Below, piece by piece: positions 1 to 5,646 of a stretch of 8,575 nucleotides of DNA. The DNA is taken from assembly GCA_017447325.1 (NCBI GenBank), contig JAFSNU010000366.1:1-8575 (forward strand). The letters run 5' to 3'. A program made the position numbers and the translations under genes. Each line of letters opens with the position of its first letter. Position 1 is the first letter of the stretch. The notes under the pieces were generated by a model. The model did no database searches, was not told the DNA's origin, and saw only the letters and a list, made by a program, of their open reading frames with translations. The stretch is from Synergistaceae bacterium (GTDB lineage: Bacteria > Synergistota > Synergistia > Synergistales > Aminobacteriaceae).

Positions 1-1
1 C

Positions 2-688
2 GGCTTGCCTGAGACTGAGTATAAAGGTCTCGAGAGCTTTAAGGGCAAGAAGATCGCGATCATGCGCGGCGGCACTCCTGATATAGTGCTTAAGGGAATT
101 TTGTATGATGCGGGACTGCTTGACACGGTGACTTTCGTTGAGCTCAAGAAGAACACGGACGTTTTACAGGCAATCATGAAGAAGGAAGTTGACTTCGGCG
201 CGACTTCGACGGGCTTCCAGATTCAGGCCAAGCAGTGGGGACTTGAGGTCAAGATGTGGCCGGACGAGATTTGGCAGTATCATTCATGCTGCCGCATGCT
301 GTCCAAAACTGACTGGCTGAATAATAATAACGAAGCTTTATACAGATTAATACGCGCGTATTTAAGAGCTGAAGAGGACATGCAGGACGAGATGCCGCAC
401 ATTGTTGACTTAATCGTCGAGAAACTTGACATAGCCCGCGAGACAGCCGAGAGCTTTGTATTAAGCCCGCATATGATTTACGACACTGACCCGTACAAGA
501 ACAGCGTATTTAAAATGTGGGACAAGATGAGCAAGTTCGGTTACCTGCCCAAGGATCCGTCTATCAAGCTTGAAGATCACATGAACACGTCCATATATCT
601 CAAGGCACTTGAGTCTTTAATCAAAGACTATCCGGAGAGCGCGTTCTTCAAGGCCAAGCTTGAGCAGTTCAAGAAAAACAACGCTTAA
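2..688 (+). CDS. ABC transporter substrate-binding protein, NMT1/SsuA/TauA type (5'-truncated by the window)
   Basis: This is the C-terminal part of a periplasmic or lipid-anchored solute-binding protein that would deliver a small organic ligand to the ABC permease encoded next. The reading frame is already open at base 2, so the true start and signal peptide lie upstream; the TTG at 5 is an internal Leu codon. The visible part has the hallmarks of the NMT1/THI5-like fold: a lobe opening with ESFKGKKIAIMRGGTPD (residues 10-26 counted from the TTG), then an LxxAIMKKEVDFGATSTG segment (53-70) in which the protein checks how much it 'sees', then a long helical tail. Family members bind sulfonates, nitrate, pyrimidine precursors or aromatic acids, and the residues visible here do not identify the ligand. 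It lies 24 bases before the permease gene, clearly in the same operon. The link to a methylated substrate is inferred only from the downstream genes. Confidence 0.85.
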   Translation, partial: GLPETEYKGLESFKGKKIAIMRGGTPDIVLKGILYDAGLLDTVTFVELKKNTDVLQAIMKKEVDFGATSTGFQIQAKQWGLEVKMWPDEIWQYHSCCRMLSKTDWLNNNNEALYRLIRAYLRAEEDMQDEMPHIVDLIVEKLDIARETAESFVLSPHMIYDTDPYKNSVFKMWDKMSKFGYLPKDPSIKLEDHMNTSIYLKALESLIKDYPESAFFKAKLEQFKKNNA

Positions 689-712
689 ATTTTAAATTAA
701 ATTAATTTAAGT

Positions 713-1471
713 ATGAAAAATCTTACTAAAAAATATCTGGGAATAGTTTTAATATTTATCGGCATAGTCGTCGGCTATATTTTATTGACTGACGTTTTTC
801 ATGTTCTGGATCCGTTCTTGTTCCCGAGCCTGAGCAAAGTTCTGCCGCTGTTCGCTGAGTACTCGCCTAAATTAATCGAGGGCTTTAAAAGCTCAATGAT
901 CTTATTATTAAGCGGCTTCTCGCTCTCGTTAATCGGCGGAATTTCAATCGGAGTTTTAATAGGCTTGAAGAGCGGCCTGCGCAGAAATTTGACGCCGTAT
1001 ATTAATGCGTTCAGCGCAATTCCCGTAACTTTATTAACGCCTTACGCGATTAATATTTTCCCGAGCTTTCGAGTAGCGTCTATATTTATAATATTTTTAG
1101 GCTGCTTCTGGATAATTCTTGGAACGACTATCAGCGCAGTTATGACTATTGACAGGCGTTATCTTGAGAACGCGGCGATAATTCAGATGGGCAGCGTTGA
1201 AAGATTATTCAGAATAATTTTGCCGGCGGCGTCACCGACTATTCTTGTCGGCTGCACTATCGCGCTTAAAATGGCGTTTGTATTGCTCGCAGTGGCTGAG
1301 ATGTTTGGAGCGACTTCCGGCATGGGATACTTTATTCAATATTACTCAGACTTCGCGCGCTTTGACTTGGTCATGGTCGGATTTATATTTATCGCTATAG
1401 TTTTAGTAATCTTGATGTATTTATTCGACTGCGCAAAGGCGAGAATTTTATACTGGACTATTAATAATTAA
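713..1471 (+). CDS. ABC transporter permease, SsuC/TauC type (BPD_transp_1)
   Basis: This encodes a 252-residue inner-membrane permease of the nitrate/sulfonate/taurine importer family, of normal length for the family. Hydrophobic segments lie near residues 8-27, 62-86, 94-114, 121-143, 174-195 and 220-238, giving about six transmembrane helices. The cytoplasmic EAA-type coupling loop, which docks on the ATPase, is at about 152-174: ENAAIIQMGSVERLFRIILP followed by AASP. The ATG at 713 is the first start after the upstream stop and is followed by a normal MKNLTKK positive-inside leader. No Shine-Dalgarno sequence precedes it, only A/T-rich sequence, so translation may depend on coupling to the binding-protein gene 24 bases upstream. 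No ATP-binding subunit is visible in the window; it is probably upstream or shared. A hairpin terminator follows the stop codon. Confidence 0.9.
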   Translation: MKNLTKKYLGIVLIFIGIVVGYILLTDVFHVLDPFLFPSLSKVLPLFAEYSPKLIEGFKSSMILLLSGFSLSLIGGISIGVLIGLKSGLRRNLTPYINAFSAIPVTLLTPYAINIFPSFRVASIFIIFLGCFWIILGTTISAVMTIDRRYLENAAIIQMGSVERLFRIILPAASPTILVGCTIALKMAFVLLAVAEMFGATSGMGYFIQYYSDFARFDLVMVGFIFIAIVLVILMYLFDCAKARILYWTINN

Positions 1472-1484
1472 TAATTAATTTTAA

Positions 1485-1526
1485 ACAGGCCGAGTTACGC
1501 GCTTGGCCTGTAATTTATTTTATTAT
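1485..1526 (+). terminator. Intrinsic terminator or attenuator between the transporter and the methyltransferase genes
   Basis: A 10-bp stem (1485-1494 with 1502-1511: ACAGGCCGAG against CTTGGCCTGT, one G-U pair) closes a 7-base loop and is followed directly by a T-rich tract, AATTTATTTTATTAT. The hairpin starts 14 bases after the permease stop. It leaves only about 20 bases before the next start codon, which is little room for an independent promoter, so partial read-through that lowers downstream expression is plausible. Confidence 0.7.
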
Positions 1527-1528
1527 TT

Positions 1529-1533
1529 AGGAG
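1529..1533 (+). promoter_or_regulatory. Ribosome binding site for the first methyltransferase
   Basis: AGGAG lies 12 bases before the ATG at 1546. The spacing is long, but 10-12 bases recurs at the other genes here that have a recognisable site (2768, 4560, 7366), so it looks like the habit of this genome. It supports 1546 rather than the second in-frame ATG at 1561. Confidence 0.6.
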
Positions 1534-1545
1534 CGTGATTGTAGT

Positions 1546-2667
1546 ATGTTGAAGGACACAATGACCCCGAAGGAACGCGCTGCGGCGATCGCTCAAGGCA
1601 AGCCGGTTGACAGAATGCCGTGCAACCCGAATATTGCAAACGGCGTCGCGAGAGTTTACGGCTGCAAAATTTCGGAGTTTAATACTAACGCTAAAACTAT
1701 AGCGGACGCGCAGATAGCGTGCTATAGGAGATTTGGAGCTGACAGCGCGAGAATATTCACGGATTTATTCACATTTGCCGAGGCTCAGGGCGCGAAAGTA
1801 AAATTTCCGGATGACGACACGGCTGATTTAGAAGCTCCGGCGATCTCTCCGGACGTCCCGGACTCGGAGCTTATGAAAGAGATTGACAAGATTAAGCCGG
1901 CAGACCCGTATCATGATGCGCGTCTGCCCCTGCATCTCGAGGCCATGAAGTATTTATTAGACGGAGTTGGCGACGAGATGGGATGCTCGGCTGGAGTTAT
2001 CGGGCCGTTCACAAACTCGTTCTTTTTATTAGGCGTTGAAAGAACTTTACGCGCAATTCACAAAAATCCCGAAGCCGTTCACAAATTAACTAAAGTCTCA
2101 CTCGAGACTGCGAAGGCCTTTGCGGACGCAGCAATTAAAATCGGCCTCACGCCGACTATCTCAGAGCCGATGTCGTCGTGTACTGTCGTTAGCCCGAAAG
2201 TATTTAGGGAGTTCTCGCTGCCTTATTTAAGAGAGCTTGTAGATTTTATAAAGTCTAAAGGCAAGGGCGTTGTAATTCACATTTGCGGCCAGACTAATAA
2301 AATCTGGCGCGACTTGGCCGACATGGGAATTGCGGGAATGAGCATTGACAACGTCGCGAGCATTAAAGAGTGCAAAGAGACTATCGGCATGGATACTAAA
2401 ATAATGGGCAACGTTGACCCGGGCGGAGTGATGTACTCAGGCACGCCGGACGAAGTTAGATTAAAGACGCTTGAGTGCATACGCGACGGTTATGATTCGC
2501 CAAAGGGCTATATGATAATGTCGGGCTGCAGCCTGCCGGTTGACTCGCCGTTTGAGAATATAGATTCTATGATGAACACTGTTAGAGAGCTTGGCTATCC
2601 GGTCAACATTAATAAGCTTGATGACATGCTGGCCGATGTTCGCAAGAGACTTGGCGTTGAAGCTTAA
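1546..2667 (+). CDS. UroD-fold corrinoid methyltransferase (MtaA/CmuA family), probable substrate:corrinoid methyltransferase
   Basis: This encodes a 373-residue cytoplasmic zinc methyltransferase of the uroporphyrinogen-decarboxylase superfamily, in the branch that moves methyl groups to or from corrinoid proteins. The N-terminal helix TPKERAAAIAQGKPVDRMP (residues 7-25) is the family signature. The zinc site is complete, with H245-I-C247 in the strand VVIHICGQ and C328 in MSGCSLP, the His-x-Cys...Cys pattern of MtaA and MtbA. An acidic SEPMSS segment (206-211) sits where the second paralogue has AEPSGT. At 373 residues it is longer than typical MtaA (about 340), with an extra C-terminal helix. 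It directly precedes the corrinoid protein gene, the usual place for the enzyme that demethylates the substrate, so I infer that role. The acceptor-side role (corrinoid to thiol) cannot be excluded. It is not a haem-pathway UroD, given the thiol/zinc site and the neighbours. Confidence 0.88.
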   Translation: MLKDTMTPKERAAAIAQGKPVDRMPCNPNIANGVARVYGCKISEFNTNAKTIADAQIACYRRFGADSARIFTDLFTFAEAQGAKVKFPDDDTADLEAPAISPDVPDSELMKEIDKIKPADPYHDARLPLHLEAMKYLLDGVGDEMGCSAGVIGPFTNSFFLLGVERTLRAIHKNPEAVHKLTKVSLETAKAFADAAIKIGLTPTISEPMSSCTVVSPKVFREFSLPYLRELVDFIKSKGKGVVIHICGQTNKIWRDLADMGIAGMSIDNVASIKECKETIGMDTKIMGNVDPGGVMYSGTPDEVRLKTLECIRDGYDSPKGYMIMSGCSLPVDSPFENIDSMMNTVRELGYPVNINKLDDMLADVRKRLGVEA

Positions 2668-2722
2668 TTAAAAATTTTCACGCTTTAACAAGCTTTAAAA
2701 AGGATTGGGCGTTGAAGCGTAA
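2651..2722 (+). repeat. Near-duplicate of the gene's 3' end, forming a hairpin in the spacer
   Basis: The last bases of the methyltransferase gene (TTGGCGTTGAAGCTTAA, 2651-2667) recur almost exactly in the spacer (TTGGGCGTTGAAGCGTAA, 2705-2722). The second copy also pairs with ACGCTTTAAC at 2680-2689, giving a 10-bp stem with 2711-2720 (one G-U pair) and a 21-base loop, followed by AAGTTTATTT. It may be a duplication scar that now acts as a weak terminator or an mRNA-stability hairpin ahead of the corrinoid protein gene. Confidence 0.5.
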
Positions 2723-2767
2723 GTTTATTTAAAAGATTTAAAAGATTTGAAAGGATTGTAAAAAATT

Positions 2768-3433
2768 ATGGCGGCAAGCAAAGAAGATTTATTACAGAAA
2801 TTGTCTGACTGCGTCTTCGAGATGGAGGACGAGGAGGTCGTTAACGTTGCGAAGGAGTACGCGGAGGCCGGCTATGATCCGTTAGAGGGCATATTAAAGG
2901 GCTTAGTCAACGGGATTAACAGAGCCTCTGACATGTACGAGCGCGAAGAATATTTTATACCTGAATTATTAATCTGCTCAAGTGCAATGTATAACGCGCT
3001 TGACGTGTTAAGGCCGTTAATCCCGAAGGAGAAGAGCGGCGGCAAGTGCAAGGTTGTAATCGGCGTTGCGCGGGGCGACACTCACGATATAGGCAAAAAT
3101 TTAGTAAAAATTATGCTGGAGTCGGCGAACTATGAAGTAATAGATCTGGGACGCGACGTTCCGGTCGAGGACTTCGTGAACACAGCGAAGAGAGAGGGCG
3201 CGAAAGTTATCGGCCTGTCAACTTTGATGAGCACTTCTATGAACAACATGGCGAAAGTCGTTGACATGTTAAAGCAGGAGGGCATCAAAGATCAGATTAA
3301 AGTAATAGTCGGCGGCGGCCCGATCTCGCAGTCGTTCGCTGACAAGATAGGCGCGGACGGCTACTCGGTCAACGCGGCTGAAGCAGTCAAACTTGTTGAC
3401 AGACTTGTCGGCGAGCCTATACCTGCGGCGTAA
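2768..3433 (+). CDS. Corrinoid (cobamide-binding) methyltransferase protein, MtaC/MtbC/MtmC type
   Basis: This encodes the 221-residue cobamide carrier that shuttles the methyl group between the two methyltransferases. Residues 1-88 form the helical cap domain, the B12-binding N-terminal module seen in MetH and in methylamine and methanol systems, with the helical cap motif around LLICSSAMYNALDVLRPL (67-84). From about residue 94 there is a Rossmann-like B12-binding domain. The lower-axial ligand motif is GDTHDIGKNLV (103-113), with D104, H106 and G108, and H106 is expected to bind cobalt. It is followed by the S-x-L motif at 151-153 (STLMSTS) and the glycine turn VGGGP (181-185), which hold the nucleotide tail. 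Length and domain order are normal. AAAGGA at 2750-2755 lies 12 bases before the ATG. It sits between two UroD-fold enzymes, the classical layout of a three-part methyl-transfer system. Confidence 0.95.
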   Translation: MAASKEDLLQKLSDCVFEMEDEEVVNVAKEYAEAGYDPLEGILKGLVNGINRASDMYEREEYFIPELLICSSAMYNALDVLRPLIPKEKSGGKCKVVIGVARGDTHDIGKNLVKIMLESANYEVIDLGRDVPVEDFVNTAKREGAKVIGLSTLMSTSMNNMAKVVDMLKQEGIKDQIKVIVGGGPISQSFADKIGADGYSVNAAEAVKLVDRLVGEPIPAA

Positions 3434-3448
3434 TAAAATTTAAAATAA

Positions 3449-4465
3449 ATGCTTAGTTATAAAGAAAGGTTGTTTAAGGCGGCGCGGGGCGAGGCTGTTG
3501 ACCGGCCGCCCTGCATTTGTCCCGGCGGAATGATGAACGCTATTGTTCAGGATATAATGCTTAAAAGCGGCTGCACTTGGCCTGAAAGTCATTATGACGC
3601 TGAGAAAATGGCGAAGCTTGCGTTAAGTTTATATTTAAGCGGCGGCTTTGAGAACTGCGGAGTGCCTTTCTGCATGACGGTCGAGGCCGAGGCAATGGGA
3701 GCTATAGTTGACATTGGAGACATGGACGCCGAGCCTCACGTTGTCAACTCAGCTTTAAACTCTACGCAGGATTATGCGAGTTTAAAAAATTTAGACTTAA
3801 ATTCGGGACGGGTTAAGACTGTTCTTGACGCGATAAAAATTATTAAGGCTGAAGATAAAACAGTGCCGGTTATAGGCAATATAACTGGACCGATCAGCAC
3901 GGCGGGGCAGCTTGTTGACATGGCGAGATTATTAATCGACATGCGCAAAAGTCCTGAAGACTGCCATAAATTTATTAATATAGTATGTGATAATTTAATA
4001 AATTTTGCAATTGCGCAAGTGCAGGCCGGAGCGGACGTAATCTGTATAGCCGAACCGTCGGGAACTGGTGAGATATTAGGCGCGGAGTTATTTAATAATT
4101 TCACTATTAAATATTTAAATAAAATTTTGGACGCGCTGAATGATTATCAAGAAATTATAAAGATCGTGCATATATGCGGCAAGTTGAAGAGCGTTTATAA
4201 CGAGCTTGATAAATTAAACTGCGATGTGTTCAGCATGGACTCAGCGGTTGATTTAAAAACTTTGCGGGACTATATACCGGGTAAAAGATTAATGGGCAAC
4301 GTCAGCACTCACGCGATAGGCACGATGAATGAAACGAAAGTTATTGATTTAACGCAGAATGCCGTAGCGCGGGGAGCTGATATAGTAGCTCCGGCGTGCG
4401 GCCTGCCTGTGTTCACGCCGTTAAATAATATTCGCAGCATGGTTGCGGCTGTTAGACAGGGGTAA
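3449..4465 (+). CDS. MtaA-like methylcorrinoid methyltransferase (UroD fold)
   Basis: This encodes a 338-residue zinc enzyme close in length and layout to MtaA/MtbA, the methyltransferases that take the methyl group from the corrinoid protein and pass it to a thiol (coenzyme M in methanogens). Residues 3-27 carry the N-terminal family signature (SYKERLFKAARGEAVDRPP, then CICPGG). The substrate-pocket strands are PFCMTVEAEAMGA (73-85) and IGNITGPIS (142-150). An acidic AEPSGTG segment lies at 201-207. The zinc ligands are H241-I-C243 in IVHICGK and C317 in APACGLP. It begins 15 bases after the corrinoid protein stop codon with no Shine-Dalgarno sequence in the gap, so it is probably translated by re-initiation. 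Because most bacteria lack coenzyme M, the acceptor may be another thiol or a folate; that part is open. Confidence 0.9.
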   Translation: MLSYKERLFKAARGEAVDRPPCICPGGMMNAIVQDIMLKSGCTWPESHYDAEKMAKLALSLYLSGGFENCGVPFCMTVEAEAMGAIVDIGDMDAEPHVVNSALNSTQDYASLKNLDLNSGRVKTVLDAIKIIKAEDKTVPVIGNITGPISTAGQLVDMARLLIDMRKSPEDCHKFINIVCDNLINFAIAQVQAGADVICIAEPSGTGEILGAELFNNFTIKYLNKILDALNDYQEIIKIVHICGKLKSVYNELDKLNCDVFSMDSAVDLKTLRDYIPGKRLMGNVSTHAIGTMNETKVIDLTQNAVARGADIVAPACGLPVFTPLNNIRSMVAAVRQG

Positions 4466-4501
4466 AATTAAAATTAATTACGCGGGATTAAAATTTATGT
4501 A

Positions 4502-4507
4502 TATAAT
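4502..4507 (+). promoter_or_regulatory. Possible -10 element upstream of the Sel1-repeat gene
   Basis: TATAAT, an exact match to the -10 consensus, lies 52 bases before the ATG at 4560 in the spacer after the second methyltransferase. No good -35 hexamer lies 16-18 bases upstream (TACGCG at the expected place), and the local A/T richness makes a chance match likely. If real, it would let the Sel1 and RACE genes be expressed apart from the genes before them. Confidence 0.3.
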
Positions 4508-4542
4508 TAAATCACTCCCTGCGCTTGCCTGAAATTTTAAAG

Positions 4543-4549
4543 TAAGGAG
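4543..4549 (+). promoter_or_regulatory. Strong ribosome binding site that fixes the Sel1 gene start at 4560
   Basis: TAAGGAG, the best Shine-Dalgarno match in the window, ends 10 bases before the ATG at 4560. That ATG opens a signal-peptide-like sequence that runs into TAG at 4584-4586 after eight codons. The site shows that the real start is 4560, not the TTG at 4606 that opens the long uninterrupted frame. Confidence 0.75.
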
Positions 4550-4559
4550 TTTGAAAATT

Positions 4560-5577
4560 ATGCGTAAATATTTAATCCCGTTTTAGTTTAATTTTAATTT
4601 TAGCGTTGAGCTGCGGAGCGTTCGCTGCAAATCCCGCAGAGCTTGAGCAAAGAGCAAAGACCGGCGACGCGGACGCGCAGTTTGAACTTGGCCGCATGTA
4701 TGCTGACGGCAAAGGCGTTGAACGCGATTATAAGCAGGCGTTAAATTATTTCGAGAAGGCGGCGGCGCAAAATCACGCGAAAGCTTTAAATCGAATCGGC
4801 GTTTTATATCAGAACGGCCGGGGCGTTGAGCGCGATTATAAAAAGGCCATGAGCTACTACGAGAAAGCTGCGGCATTAAATCTTGACTGGGGCTATGATA
4901 ATTTAGGCTATCTTTACGGCAACGGTCTTGGCGTTAATCAAGATTATAAAAAGGCCTTTGAAAATTACGAGAAGGCGGCTGACTTAGGCCTCGCGAGCGG
5001 CAAAAATCATCTGGCGAACTTGTACCGCGACGGCAAGGGTGTGAAGCAGGATTATAAGAAGGCCATAGAGCTTTACGAGCAGGCGGCGGCGCAAAACTAC
5101 GCGTGGGGCTATGAAAATTTAGGCGATTTATATTATAACGGCCGGGGCGTGAAGCAAGACTATAAAAAGGCCTTTGAATACCTCAAGAAAGCTGCTGATT
5201 TAGGGCTTGTCGATGGTCAAGTTGATTTAGCTTTCATGTATCGAGAGGGCAAGGGCGTAAAGCAAGATTATAAAAAGGCCTTTGAGTATTATGAAAAGGC
5301 TGCCGAGCAGGGAAATGCATTCGCGCAAAATAATTTAGGCCTTATGTACGACTCGGGCAAGGGCGCGGCAAAAAATCCCAAGAAAGCCTTTGAATGGTTC
5401 AGAAAGTCAGCTGAGAACGGGAATCACTGGGGACAGCTGAACGCCGGCAAGTGTTGTTTAAACGGCTATGGAACTAAGAAGGACAAGGACAAGGCGATAG
5501 AATATTTTAAACTCTCAGCCAAGCAGGGCAATAAAGAGGCAGGGAAAGAATTAAGGAAACTCGGCGTTAAGCGCTAA
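4560..5577 (+). CDS. Exported Sel1-repeat (SLR/TPR-like) protein; frameshifted within the signal peptide
   Basis: The body is a solenoid of eight consecutive 36-residue Sel1-like repeats (residues 36-323 of the reconstructed 338), each with the pattern ALG.LY..G.GV..DYKKA..YYEKAA, plus a short tail. Such solenoids bind proteins; no enzymatic motif is visible. Repeats 3-4 and 5-6 resemble each other as pairs, in protein and DNA, which points to duplication of a two-repeat block. The body is open from 4606 in one frame, but the start with a good ribosome binding site is the ATG at 4560 in another. Skipping one T in the TTTT run at 4581-4584 joins them into MRKYLIPFSLILILALSCG followed by AFA-A, a textbook Sec signal peptide with a signal-peptidase site after residue 22. 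The protein is therefore probably exported. The interruption could be a mutation, a sequence error or +1 frameshifting. A TTG start at 4606 would give 323 residues without a full signal. Confidence 0.82.
4578..4587 (+). other. Probable +1 frameshift site or one-base insertion (CCG TTT TAG T)
   Basis: In the frame of the ATG at 4560, the codons read CCG-TTT-TAG. A tRNA-Phe on TTT (4581-4583) could slip forward one base onto an identical TTT (4582-4584) while the TAG stop waits, then continue with AGT-TTA-ATT into the Sel1 frame. This is the arrangement of known +1 shifts at stop codons, such as the one in prfB. A simple extra T in a four-T run explains it equally well. Confidence 0.55.
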
Positions 5578-5608
5578 ATTTATTTGCGGCAAGGCAGGGA
5601 GCTAAATT

Positions 5609-5628
5609 GAGGGAGAGATTTTAAAATT
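5609..5628 (+). promoter_or_regulatory. Ribosome binding site and ATT start codon of the RACE gene
   Basis: GAGGGAG (5609-5615) is followed, 10 bases later, by ATT at 5626-5628 in the RACE frame. This matches the 10-12-base spacing of the other genes here. No ATG, GTG or TTG occurs in this frame between the TGA at 5608-5610 and the TTG at 5689. The codons in between encode the expected first strands of the ferredoxin domain, so translation must begin upstream of 5689. Confidence 0.6.
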
Positions 5629-5646
5629 AAAATTAAAATTAAAAAT
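5623..5646 (+). repeat. Hexamer microsatellite (AAAATT) over the RACE start codon
   Basis: Three perfect AAAATT units (5623-5640) and one imperfect unit (5641-5646) contain the proposed ATT start and encode a Lys-Ile repeat. Slippage by one unit keeps the frame and always leaves another ATT available, so length changes would shift the start without breaking the gene. Confidence 0.6.

Noticed and set aside
1521..1526. Promoter -10 word TATTAT before the first methyltransferase
   Set aside because: It lies in the T-rich tail of the terminator with no matching -35 element, and would leave a very short leader.
1546..2667. Haem-pathway uroporphyrinogen decarboxylase
   Set aside because: The His-x-Cys...Cys zinc site and the corrinoid protein and RACE neighbours mark the methyltransferase branch of the superfamily.
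4514..4550. Hairpin hiding the Sel1 ribosome binding site (ACTCC with GGAGT)
   Set aside because: Only five base pairs with a loop of about 27 bases; too weak to claim.
4606..4608. TTG as the true start of the Sel1 protein
   Set aside because: It has no ribosome binding site at a sensible distance and would remove most of the signal peptide, whereas the ATG at 4560 has both.
4583..4876. Minus-strand reading frame opposite the Sel1 gene
   Set aside because: It is the antisense shadow of the repeat region and lacks its own ribosome binding site and any family resemblance. The same holds for the other minus-strand frames in this window.
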